64,000 nt of DNA, from NCBI RefSeq assembly GCF_900096995.1, contig NZ_OANT01000005.1:186001-250000 (forward strand), in the 5' to 3' direction. Position numbers and translations under genes: made by a program. The stretch is from Acinetobacter puyangensis (GTDB lineage: Bacteria > Pseudomonadota > Gammaproteobacteria > Pseudomonadales > Moraxellaceae). Positions 38,619 through 46,742 of this stretch are shown here, piece after piece (the stretch's first letter is position 1; each line of letters opens with the position of its first letter). The notes below the pieces were generated by a model. The model did no database searches. It was not told where the DNA came from and worked only from the letters and a program-made list of their open reading frames with translations.

Positions 38619-39722
38619 ATGGATACTCAACGTTCTAAATCACAGTCTTATACCCAATTGCCTACACCTCATCATGCTCCTTCAGCAAATGTGGAAGCTG
38701 CACCTATTTTAGCCCTGACGCAAGACTGGCAATCTTCAGTGTTTGGCAATGCAATCGCCTTAAACCAGTCTAGCCTAGCCGATATTGCCGAAGATGCCGG
38801 TATGGCAATTGGCGTTACCGATCCATGTGGCACTTTACTCTGGACATGGAGCAGCCGGGCGATGCGCACTTCTGCCGAACAGGTACACTTTGTTGAAGGC
38901 GGTCAATGGGATTTGCAATCCGTTGGCACCAATGCACTGGGACTGGCATTGCATACGCATACCACAAGCTGTGTCTATTCTCATGAAAATGCCATGCAAA
39001 GTGTGCGGGACTGGGTCTGTTATGCAACCCCGATTATCGACAAAATAACCAAACAATATTATGGCATTGTCAACTTATCCACCAAGTATAAAAAGCACAG
39101 TATTCTAGGTAAACTTGCGGTTGAACGCTGCTCAGATATTATTTTGGGAACGTTGCAATGCATTAAACAGGATCGTTTGACCATTCATGCATTTGGAACA
39201 CCCCGCGTATCATTTAACCATCAATCATTGGCAATCACCCATCGGCAAATAGAAATCCTATGTATTTTGGCTCTTTGTCCTGCCGGTATTAGTCTGGATG
39301 AATTACACTATGCCTTATATGGTGACCGTGATGTCAGTAGTAAAACCTTAAAATCAGAAATTTCCCAGTTACGTCATCTATTAAATGATCATATCCAGCC
39401 CCGTTCCTATCGTTTGACCTGTGAAGTACAATGTGACTTCATCACTGCCGAGCAATCACTCAATTCGGGTTGCTTTTCGACGGCATGTAATCTTTATAAG
39501 GGAAATTTTTTATCTAAATCGGATAGTCCTTTTTTAAGAGCATGGCGTGAATCATTTGATGCCAGACTCAGCTATCATATTCATCAATCACATGATGTCG
39601 AACAATTACTCGCGCTGGTACAACGAGCACCCGACCGTATTGATGCAGTCGAACGTTTACTGGATCTTTTACCTGTCAGCAGTCCGTATCGGGATAAAAT
39701 CTCTTCGCTTTTAATGCTATAA
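38619..39722 (+). CDS. GAF-domain transcriptional regulator of the acetoin cluster (AcoR-like sensor, winged-helix output)
   Basis: 367 residues from the ATG at 38619 (AGGAAG at 6 nt). The N-terminal half is a GAF sensor like that of AcoR: GVTDPCGTLLWTW, SVGTNALGLALHT and DWVCYATPIIDKITKQYYG. The C-terminal half lacks the AAA+ sigma-54 domain and Fis helix-turn-helix of AcoR. It has instead a winged-helix segment (ITHRQIEILCILALCP, then LKSEISQLRHLLNDHIQPRS), which resembles OmpR/SARP-type DNA-binding domains, and a short helical tail. It most likely activates aco and lipA in response to acetoin; the link rests on position and the sensor type. Confidence 0.8.
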   Translation: MDTQRSKSQSYTQLPTPHHAPSANVEAAPILALTQDWQSSVFGNAIALNQSSLADIAEDAGMAIGVTDPCGTLLWTWSSRAMRTSAEQVHFVEGGQWDLQSVGTNALGLALHTHTTSCVYSHENAMQSVRDWVCYATPIIDKITKQYYGIVNLSTKYKKHSILGKLAVERCSDIILGTLQCIKQDRLTIHAFGTPRVSFNHQSLAITHRQIEILCILALCPAGISLDELHYALYGDRDVSSKTLKSEISQLRHLLNDHIQPRSYRLTCEVQCDFITAEQSLNSGCFSTACNLYKGNFLSKSDSPFLRAWRESFDARLSYHIHQSHDVEQLLALVQRAPDRIDAVERLLDLLPVSSPYRDKISSLLML

Positions 39723-39903
39723 CACAGCCCTTCCATGCACATACCCGGAAAATCCGGATGACATGGCAGGCAACATGATCCAAGATATATTGGCACTTCA
39801 TTATCTAGTTAAATAAAATCAAACATGTTTTACTTGAAATTTACTGTCAAATTCATTAAAATTCGCCTTCGCACTTCTGCGACACAACTATTTTTGGTTG
39901 TGA

Positions 39904-39952
39904 CTCCTTGCTTCTGACACACATTGTCAGGGGCTGTTTAAACCGTAAGGAG
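39904..39952 (+). promoter_or_regulatory. Putative S6:S18 autoregulatory leader of rpsF
   Basis: CTCCTT (39904-39909) can pair with AAGGAG (39947-39952), which is the rpsF ribosome binding site. Between them CTGACA (39914-39919) pairs with TGTCAG (39925-39930), and CCG (39943-39945) lies just before the closing strand. This layout matches the known S6:S18-binding leader, whose hallmark is a bulged CCG beside a stem. It would repress translation when S6:S18 is in excess. Confidence 0.65.
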
Positions 39953-39958
39953 CTGACA

Positions 39959-40345
39959 ATGCGTCACTACGAAATCGTGCTTTTGGTACATCCAGACCAA
40001 AGCGATCAGGTTGTGGGTATGGTTGAACGCTATATCGCACAAATCAAAGAAGCTGGTGGTCAAATCCATCGCTTAGAAGATTGGGGCCGTCGCCAATTGG
40101 CTTACCCAATTAACAAAATTCATAAAGCACATTACATTTTAATGAATGTTGAATGTGGTCAAACAACGCTTGATGAATTAGAAGAATTATTCCGTTATAA
40201 CGACGCAATCATTCGTAATATTATCATTCGTCGTGAACATGCAATCACCGAAGAATCTTTATTGGCTAAGAGTGCTGAAGAAAAACGTGCCCGTAAGGCG
40301 CAACGTGAAGAAGCACAACAGTCTCAAGAATCAGTTGAAGGATAA
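39959..40345 (+). CDS. rpsF: 30S ribosomal protein S6
   Basis: 128 residues from the ATG at 39959 behind AAGGAG; upstream in-frame codons are not used. [34 protein letters not shown]-like [17 protein letters not shown] and the Glu-rich C-terminus are typical. S6 binds S18 on the platform of the small subunit. First gene of rpsF-rpsR-rplI. Confidence 0.98.
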   Translation: MRHYEIVLLVHPDQSDQVVGMVERYIAQIKEAGGQIHRLEDWGRRQLAYPINKIHKAHYILMNVECGQTTLDELEELFRYNDAIIRNIIIRREHAITEESLLAKSAEEKRARKAQREEAQQSQESVEG

Positions 40346-40356
40346 GGAGAACACAC

Positions 40357-40584
40357 ATGGCACGTTTTTACCGTCGTCGCAAGTTCTGCCGCTTCACAGC
40401 TGAGAAAGTTGCATACATCGACTACAAAGATATCGACACTTTAAAACAGTACATCACTGAAAATGGCAAAATTGTTCCTAGCCGTATCACTGGTACTCGT
40501 GCGCGTTATCAACGTCAATTAGCGCTTGCAATCAAACAAGCTCGCTACTTGTCTTTGATTCCTTACACTGACAACCATAAGTGA
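40357..40584 (+). CDS. rpsR: 30S ribosomal protein S18
   Basis: 75 residues. [18 protein letters not shown], then [18 protein letters not shown] and the basic [20 protein letters not shown] are S18 hallmarks. AAGGAGA precedes it, 11 nt after rpsF; it partners S6. Confidence 0.98.
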   Translation: MARFYRRRKFCRFTAEKVAYIDYKDIDTLKQYITENGKIVPSRITGTRARYQRQLALAIKQARYLSLIPYTDNHK

Positions 40585-40592
40585 GGTGAGCT

Positions 40593-41039
40593 GTGGACAT
40601 TATTCTATTACAACGCATTAAAAACCTTGGTAAATTAGGTGACAAAGTTGCAGTTAAAGCTGGCTATGGTCGTAACTTCCTAATCCCTCAAGGTAAAGCT
40701 GTTGCTGCAACTGAAGCAAACACTGCTGCTTTTGAAGCGCGTCGTGCTGAACTTGAGAAACAAGAAGCAGAAGTATTAGGTGCTGCAAATGTACGTGCTG
40801 AACAATTGAACGAAGTAAATATCGTCATTACTGCAAAAGCTGGTGATGAAGGTAAATTATTCGGTTCTATTGGTACACGTGATATCGCTGATGCCTTAAC
40901 TGCTGCTGGTCTTACAGTAGACCGTTCAGAAGTTCGCCTACCAAATGGTGCACTTCGTCATACTGGCGAATTTACAATTTCTGTTCAATTACATCACGAT
41001 GTAACTGCTGAAGTTCTTGTAACAATCGTTTCTGAATAA
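40593..41039 (+). CDS. rplI: 50S ribosomal protein L9
   Basis: 148 residues starting at GTG 40593 (GAGGTGAG upstream). The N-terminal domain [20 protein letters not shown] and [13 protein letters not shown] are diagnostic; the long connecting helix and C-terminal domain are complete. L9 stabilises the L1 stalk region and limits frameshifting. Confidence 0.98.
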   Translation: MDIILLQRIKNLGKLGDKVAVKAGYGRNFLIPQGKAVAATEANTAAFEARRAELEKQEAEVLGAANVRAEQLNEVNIVITAKAGDEGKLFGSIGTRDIADALTAAGLTVDRSEVRLPNGALRHTGEFTISVQLHHDVTAEVLVTIVSE

Positions 41040-41070
41040 TTTCTCTTTCTAGACAAGTTATTCAAATAAG

Positions 41071-41099
41071 AGGCATGTGGAAACACATGCCTTTTTTTG
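41071..41099 (+). terminator. Rho-independent terminator after rplI
   Basis: AGGCATGTG-GAAA-CACATGCCT is a 9-bp stem with a GNRA loop followed by seven T. Confidence 0.95.
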
Positions 41100-41187
41100 T
41101 TGTAATGACCCCACCCTCTATTCATTTTTAATGCTAAAATCTTATCCCTCAATTCATCGATAATATTTCTTTTAGGTACTATTTCTT

Positions 41188-42630
41188 ATGTCGGCTAAGG
41201 ACAAACAAGCGTCTTCCAAAACGACAAATTCAGATAATGCAGTAAACGATCAACAAAAAAACTTTCGTACACCACCGCATAATTTGACGATGGAACAAGC
41301 CGTATTGGCTGCATTGATGACGGTTGCAGAATCGTGGGAAAGCATTGCCGATATTTTAACTGAGCATGATTTCTATGCTGCACGCCACCGCTATATCTTT
41401 CAGGCGATTGCAAAACTGGCCAATTCAAATCAGCCTTATGATGCAGTACTCGTGAATGATTGGCTTGCAAACCAACATTTGCTGGAAGCTGCCGGTGGCG
41501 AATCCTATCTCATGCAATTGATGTCGGAATCACCCACCTCTTTATTTAACCTGCCAAGCTATGCCGAAAAAGTAAAGGAACAATCGACCTTGCGTAACAT
41601 GATCGGGGTCGGTAATGAGATCTTACAGACAGCCTATGACCCCAAAGGACAAACTGTTTCCGACTTATTAGACCTTGCCGAAACCAGTATTTTTTCCCTT
41701 GCAGAACAACATAATAATCGTCAGAGCAAAACCGGGCCACAATCAATTAGTGATGTGGTCACTTCCGTGGTCAGCAAACTGGATGAGTTATCCAAGCTCG
41801 ACAGTAACATTACCGGTCTATCCACCGGCTTTGTCGAGCTGGACAACAAAACCTATGGCATGCAGTCAGGTGACTTAATCATTGTCGCAGCGCGTCCATC
41901 CATGGGTAAAACAACGTTTGCCATGAATCTGGTTGAGAGTGTACTCTTTAACTGTGATCTACCCGCGCTGGTTTTTTCCATGGAAATGCCGGCAGACTCG
42001 ATTGCCATGCGGATGATTTCTTCTTTTGGCCGTGTCCATCAGGGACATTTGCGTTCTGGTAAACTGGATGGTGATGAATGGTCTAAAGTCACCAGTACCA
42101 TTGTCCATCTGGAGTCAAAGCATCTTTATATTGATGACTCTTCTGCCCTACCACCGACTGAACTGCGCTCCCGGGCACGTCGTATTGCCAAACAGCATAA
42201 TGGTAAAATCGGCTGTATCATGGTCGATTACCTACAATTGATGAAAGTACCGGGTATGGGCGATAACCGAGTAGGTGAAATCTCGGAAATTTCCAGAAGT
42301 TTAAAAGCACTGGCAAAAGAGATGAATTGTCCGGTAATTGCCTTGTCACAGCTGAACCGAAGTCTGGAAAACCGCCCCAATAAACGCCCAGTCATGTCCG
42401 ACCTGCGTGAGTCCGGCGCAATCGAGCAAGATGCCGATTTAATTATGTTTATTTACCGTGATGAGGTTTACAATAAGGAATCCAAAGAAGCCGGTACAGC
42501 CGAAATCATTATTGGTAAACAGCGTAATGGTCCAATTGGTACTGTGCGTTTGGCTTTTGAGGGACAATACACTCGATTTAGTAATTTATCCCCAGAGTTC
42601 TACAATAATTTTCAAGAAAATGAAGATTAA
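41188..42630 (+). CDS. dnaB: Replicative DNA helicase DnaB
   Basis: 480 residues, no intein. The N-terminal domain (TMEQAVLAALMTVAESWESI) is followed by the RecA-like motor. Walker A is ARPSMGKTTFAMN, Walker B is IMVDYLQLMKVPG, motif H4 region SEISRSLKALAKEMNCPVIA, and the arginine-finger region is EQDADLIMFIYRDEVYN. Forms the hexamer that unwinds DNA at the fork. It sits 27 nt before alr. Confidence 0.98.
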   Translation: MSAKDKQASSKTTNSDNAVNDQQKNFRTPPHNLTMEQAVLAALMTVAESWESIADILTEHDFYAARHRYIFQAIAKLANSNQPYDAVLVNDWLANQHLLEAAGGESYLMQLMSESPTSLFNLPSYAEKVKEQSTLRNMIGVGNEILQTAYDPKGQTVSDLLDLAETSIFSLAEQHNNRQSKTGPQSISDVVTSVVSKLDELSKLDSNITGLSTGFVELDNKTYGMQSGDLIIVAARPSMGKTTFAMNLVESVLFNCDLPALVFSMEMPADSIAMRMISSFGRVHQGHLRSGKLDGDEWSKVTSTIVHLESKHLYIDDSSALPPTELRSRARRIAKQHNGKIGCIMVDYLQLMKVPGMGDNRVGEISEISRSLKALAKEMNCPVIALSQLNRSLENRPNKRPVMSDLRESGAIEQDADLIMFIYRDEVYNKESKEAGTAEIIIGKQRNGPIGTVRLAFEGQYTRFSNLSPEFYNNFQENED

Positions 42631-42657
42631 TTTCTTCGTCGTTTAAGGAGTTTCGCT

Positions 42658-43737
42658 GTGCGTCAGGCAACGGTTTGTATTCACAAACAAGCATTACAGC
42701 ATAATTTTCAACGTGTAAAACAACTTGTACAAACTGCAAAAGTTGTGTGCATGGTCAAGGCCAATGCCTACGGTATTGGGGTACAGCCTGCCATTGAAGC
42801 ATTTAGCGAAGCTGATGCTTTTGGTGTTGCCTGTTTGGATGAAGCACTGGAAATTCGCAAACTGGGCAATCAGAAACCGATTACCCTGATTGAAGGGGTG
42901 TTTAGCCAGAATGAAATGGCGATTGCCGTTGCAGAAAAAATTGAATGTATCGTACATCATCAGCAACAACTCGACTGGTTATATACTTACAAAGAACAGT
43001 ATCAGCAAGCCGGTTTAAAAGTCTGGGTAAAACTCAATAGTGGTATGAATCGTCTGGGATTTAAAGTAGCGGAAATTATTGACGTTATTCAAAAATTAAA
43101 GTCCGATGGTTTCCATTGTGTACTTGCCATGCATTTCGCCAATGCCGATGTTCCCGATCATCCGATGAACCAACAACAGATTTCACAACTATTACAAGTC
43201 AAAGCTGCCTGCATGCCGATTGAAGTTTCCTGCTGTAATTCAGCGGCTATTTTCAATTATCCTGAATTGCATTTCGATTATGTTCGTCCTGGCATTATGC
43301 TTTATGGCGCTTCTCCTTTTGAAGATCGTTCCGCTCAGGATTTGGATGTACAACCAGCGATGCAATTTAATGCTGCCATTATTGCCATCAATCCGATCAA
43401 AGCAGGTGAATTTGTCGGTTATGGTTCTCGCTTTAAAGCGCCTAAGGATATGACCATTGCTGTGGTATCAATTGGCTATGGCGATGGCTATCCGCGGGCC
43501 TTTGTAAAAGACAATTTTGTTGCGATTGATGGTCAGTTGGTGCCTGTTGTCGGACGTGTCAGCATGGACATGATCACCATTGATGTGACCGACATTGCTA
43601 CACAAGTCACCATCGACACACCTGTTGAGCTATGGGGTAAAACCCGTCTAGTCGATGATGTTGCAACAGCCAACGGAACGATTGGTTATGAATTGTTATG
43701 TCGTTTAAGCAATCGCCCTAAACGTATCATCGAGTAA
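42658..43737 (+). CDS. alr: Alanine racemase
   Basis: 359 residues from a GTG at 42658 (AAGGAG at 8 nt). The PLP-Lys motif is VCMVKANAYGIG and the catalytic Tyr lies in GYGSRFKA. The C-terminal beta domain has SIGYGDGYPRA and GRVSMDMITIDVT. It interconverts L- and D-alanine for peptidoglycan. Its stop is followed by a long hairpin. Confidence 0.97.
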   Translation: MRQATVCIHKQALQHNFQRVKQLVQTAKVVCMVKANAYGIGVQPAIEAFSEADAFGVACLDEALEIRKLGNQKPITLIEGVFSQNEMAIAVAEKIECIVHHQQQLDWLYTYKEQYQQAGLKVWVKLNSGMNRLGFKVAEIIDVIQKLKSDGFHCVLAMHFANADVPDHPMNQQQISQLLQVKAACMPIEVSCCNSAAIFNYPELHFDYVRPGIMLYGASPFEDRSAQDLDVQPAMQFNAAIIAINPIKAGEFVGYGSRFKAPKDMTIAVVSIGYGDGYPRAFVKDNFVAIDGQLVPVVGRVSMDMITIDVTDIATQVTIDTPVELWGKTRLVDDVATANGTIGYELLCRLSNRPKRIIE

Positions 43738-43743
43738 TCATGC

Positions 43744-43776
43744 TTGCGCTTTTATGGAATTGGCATAAAAGCGCAA
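43744..43776 (+). terminator. Strong hairpin after alr
   Basis: TTGCGCTTTTATG (43744-43756) pairs with CATAAAAGCGCAA (43764-43776), a perfect 13-bp stem, with no long T-run. Probably a terminator. Confidence 0.65.
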
Positions 43777-43943
43777 TAAACTATGAAAAATCAATCCATT
43801 CATCATCAAATACATCTCTCAAGATCTTTTCTTTATCAATATTTAATATAAAAAAATAAAATTTGCTTATTTTGAAGAATAACAGTGCAGGCGTACTATT
43901 TAGGTATTGAAACACATGTCGTATAGTATTGTAGGAAAACGTA

Positions 43944-44450
43944 ATGAACGCCAAAGTAGAAACTCAATTTTTAAATACAACAGCATATAGCCAATTAAAT
44001 CAGCAACAAGCGCAAGAGATTCTCGAAAAGGCTCAAAACTACGCAGCAGAAAATGAACTGGACTTTACCGGTAGCCTGACTCCACAGGATGCATGGCAAT
44101 TGTTTCAAAGTGGACAAGCGGTTATAGTCGATGTACGTACCAATGAAGAGCGTAAATTTGTTGGTTATGTTCCGGAAACCACACACATTGCTTGGGCAAC
44201 TGGTACCTCTTTTAACCGCAATCCACGATTTTTAAAAGAACTGGAAAATAAAGTCGGCAAGGATAAAACGATTTTACTCTTATGTCGTAGTGGTAACCGT
44301 TCTGCATTGGCCGCAGCGGCTGCCTATCAGGCGGGGTTTGAACAGGTGTATAATATTCTGGAAGGGTTTGAAGGTGATCTAAACGAACAACAGCAGCGCA
44401 ACCAGGGCAATGGTTGGCGTGTTCATCAATTACCGTGGGTACAGGATTAA
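43944..44450 (+). CDS. Rhodanese-like sulfurtransferase of the encapsulin locus
   Basis: 168 residues. An N-terminal helical extension of about 50 residues (QQQAQEILEKAQNYAAENEL) precedes one rhodanese domain: VIVDVRTNEERKFVG and the active-site loop LCRSGNRSALAAAA with the catalytic Cys. It ends in a tail NQGNGWRVHQLPWVQD that is typical of the rhodaneses found beside sulfur encapsulins. It should carry persulfide sulfur between thiols and acceptors in the cytoplasm. It is followed by cysE after 68 nt, the encapsulin and its cysteine desulfurase cargo, so it probably handles sulfur entering or leaving that store. Confidence 0.9.
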   Translation: MNAKVETQFLNTTAYSQLNQQQAQEILEKAQNYAAENELDFTGSLTPQDAWQLFQSGQAVIVDVRTNEERKFVGYVPETTHIAWATGTSFNRNPRFLKELENKVGKDKTILLLCRSGNRSALAAAAAYQAGFEQVYNILEGFEGDLNEQQQRNQGNGWRVHQLPWVQD

Positions 44451-44518
44451 TTTTACCCATCACACTCGTTTAACAACAGTTGCCCCAAGTGAAAATCCCC
44501 AAAGTAAAGGAGTACACC

Positions 44519-45436
44519 GTGTCACACTGGCAAATTCAACATGTGATTCATGGTCTGCAACATGCCCGACATGACTGGCGTGAATCACAACAACGTGCCA
44601 AGGAATTTGGCGGGCGTGAACTGCCCTCCAAAGAAGCCTTAAAACAAATTCTAACTGACTTGTGTGGCATTCTGTTTCCGATGCGACTCGGTCCAAGCGA
44701 ACTGCGTCAGGAAGGCGAAGATTACTATATTGCCTACACCCTTGATCGTGTACTGAATGATTTATTTCAACAGGTGATACTCACCTTAAGTTATGAAACC
44801 AAGCGTTTGCATATTCAGCAGGAGTTGGTACAGCATAGAGAACATGCGCATCAAATTGTACAGAATTTTGCCAATGATTTGCCTACAATCCGACGATTGC
44901 TGGATGCAGATGTACTGGCAGCATTCGATGGTGATCCAGCCGCCCGAAATGTAGATGAAGTACTACTCTGCTATCCGGGTATTTTTGCGATTATTTATCA
45001 TCGTATTGCCCATCAGCTGTTCCCGCAGGTGCCTTTGCTGTCGCGAATTATCTCCGAATTGGCACACTCTGCAACCGGTATCGATATTCATCCCGGCGCA
45101 CAGATTGGCAAAGGCTTCTTCATCGATCATGGTACCGGTGTGGTCATCGGCGAAACCTGTATCATTGGCGAACGGGTCCGTATTTATCAGGCCGTGACAC
45201 TGGGTGCAAAACGCTTTGAAATTGACGATTCCGGTTCATTGAAAAAAGATTATGCCCGCCATCCTATTGTTGAAGATGAAGTCGTGATTTATGCCGGTGC
45301 AACCATTCTTGGACGTATTACCATTGGTAAAGGTTCAACCATTGGCGGGAATGTCTGGCTAACCCACAGTATTGCTCCAAATAGTCAGATTTTACAATCC
45401 AGTTCAGAGCAATCAACCAAAAAAACCTCGTTATAA
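44519..45436 (+). CDS. Serine O-acetyltransferase (EpsC/SrpH type)
   Basis: 305 residues from a GTG at 44519, chosen for AAAGGAG at 6 nt; a TTG at 44480 would add 13 residues. The left-handed hexapeptide-repeat domain is clear (GIDIHPGAQIGKGFFIDHGT, VVIGETCIIGERVRIYQAVT, TIGKGSTIGGNVWLTHS), with the catalytic His of HPGAQIG and DHGTG. It makes O-acetylserine from serine and acetyl-CoA for cysteine synthesis. The long N-terminal helical domain matches the encapsulin-linked form rather than CysE. It would raise cysteine supply for the desulfurase cargo. Confidence 0.9.
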   Translation: MSHWQIQHVIHGLQHARHDWRESQQRAKEFGGRELPSKEALKQILTDLCGILFPMRLGPSELRQEGEDYYIAYTLDRVLNDLFQQVILTLSYETKRLHIQQELVQHREHAHQIVQNFANDLPTIRRLLDADVLAAFDGDPAARNVDEVLLCYPGIFAIIYHRIAHQLFPQVPLLSRIISELAHSATGIDIHPGAQIGKGFFIDHGTGVVIGETCIIGERVRIYQAVTLGAKRFEIDDSGSLKKDYARHPIVEDEVVIYAGATILGRITIGKGSTIGGNVWLTHSIAPNSQILQSSSEQSTKKTSL

Positions 45437-45809
45437 TTTAAACTTGAAATTATTGCGATTTTTGATAATTTTTCCAAATATCCATGCAAAGTTTCAGCGA
45501 ATTTGGCGATTTCATCCATTTTTAGTAGCAAATAAAGCAGCAGTTTGACGGCAAATATGCATCGTGAAACTGCTGTGATCTAAACAATTCTCTCTCAATC
45601 CGAGTGCCCATTTATCCACTCCTTATCTTACTATAATTGCAAATAGGTATCTCTTATCATTTATATATATTTTTTATTCATATATTTATCTATATAAGTT
45701 ATATAGAATATTTTATGGTAACATTATCTTAATTTGTTATTTTCCAAAACGTTTTTTTCCTCTTATCTTATATACATCTTGTTAACAACGCCGTATGTAG
45801 GACAAATTG
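45437..45809 (+). other. Long AT-rich leader region of the encapsulin gene with a hairpin
   Basis: 373 nt with no gene. CAGCAGTTT (45538-45546) pairs with AAACTGCTG (45567-45575), a 9-bp stem with a 20-nt loop and no following T-run; it could be an operator or weak terminator. Downstream lies a very AT-rich tract (45640-45770) that probably holds the encapsulin promoter. No clear -35/-10 pair could be chosen. It separates cysE from the encapsulin, so the two may have separate transcripts. Confidence 0.5.
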
Positions 45810-46742
45810 ATGGCAAAAAATAGTGATAAAACTCAACTTGCGCTTGGTGATATCGCAGCTCGCCAGCTCGCCAATGCAACGAAAACCGTTCCTCAGCTTT
45901 CCACCATTACTCCCCGTTGGTTAACCCACTTATTGCAATGGGTACCTGTTGAAGCGGGTATTTACCGTGTCAACCGTGTAAATAACACCGATGATATCCA
46001 GGTGGCATGTACACAGCGTGATGAGGCGACTTTGCCGCAAACTTTTGTGGACTATGATCCTCAGCCACGTGAATACTTCCTAAATGGTGTATCAACAGTT
46101 CTTGATGTGCATACCCGTGTTGCCGATCTCTATAGCAGCCCGCATGACCAGATTAAAGAACAATTGCGTCTGACCATCGAAACCATCAAAGAACGTCAGG
46201 AAAGTGAACTGATCAACAACCCTGAATATGGTTTATTGGCCAGTGTAACAGATGATCAACGTTTATCGACTTTAAGTGGTCCACCTACCCCTGATGATCT
46301 GGATGATTTATTACGTAAGGTATGGAAAGAACCAGGATTCTTCCTTGCACATCCGGATGCGATTGCCGCTTTCGGTCGTGAATGTACCCGTCGTGGTGTT
46401 CCACCACCAACAGTAAGCCTGTTCGGTTCGCAGTTCATTACATGGCGCGGCGTACCACTGATTCCTTCCAACAAAATTCCTGTGGAAGATGGCAAAACCA
46501 AAATTCTATTGATCCGTATCGGTGAAAAACGTCAGGGCGTTGTTGGTTTATTCCAGCCGGGTCTTGCAGGTGAACAATCACCTGGTTTATCTGTACGTTT
46601 CATGGGGATTAATCGCAATGCTATTGCGTCTTATCTGATCTCATTATATTGCTCTCTTGCGGTACTCACCGAAGATGCGCTTGCTGTATTAGAAGATGTG
46701 GAGATAGATAAATATCATGACTACCCAGTTAACTACAAATAA
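45810..46742 (+). CDS. Family 2A encapsulin shell protein (SrpI-like)
   Basis: 310 residues from the ATG at 45810 (AGGAC upstream); a TTG one codon earlier is in frame. The sequence (QLALGDIAARQLANATKTVP, FVDYDPQPREYFLNGVSTVL, GLFQPGLAGEQSPGLSVRFM) is that of the HK97-fold SrpI-type encapsulins. The cyclic-nucleotide-binding insertion of family 2B is absent, so it is family 2A. Such proteins self-assemble to icosahedral cytoplasmic shells that package a cysteine desulfurase. In Synechococcus and Acinetobacter members of this family were linked to sulfur metabolism and to storage of elemental sulfur. The cargo gene overlaps its 3' end by 26 nt, and cysE and a rhodanese precede it, the full conserved locus. 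Confidence 0.94.
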   Translation: MAKNSDKTQLALGDIAARQLANATKTVPQLSTITPRWLTHLLQWVPVEAGIYRVNRVNNTDDIQVACTQRDEATLPQTFVDYDPQPREYFLNGVSTVLDVHTRVADLYSSPHDQIKEQLRLTIETIKERQESELINNPEYGLLASVTDDQRLSTLSGPPTPDDLDDLLRKVWKEPGFFLAHPDAIAAFGRECTRRGVPPPTVSLFGSQFITWRGVPLIPSNKIPVEDGKTKILLIRIGEKRQGVVGLFQPGLAGEQSPGLSVRFMGINRNAIASYLISLYCSLAVLTEDALAVLEDVEIDKYHDYPVNYK

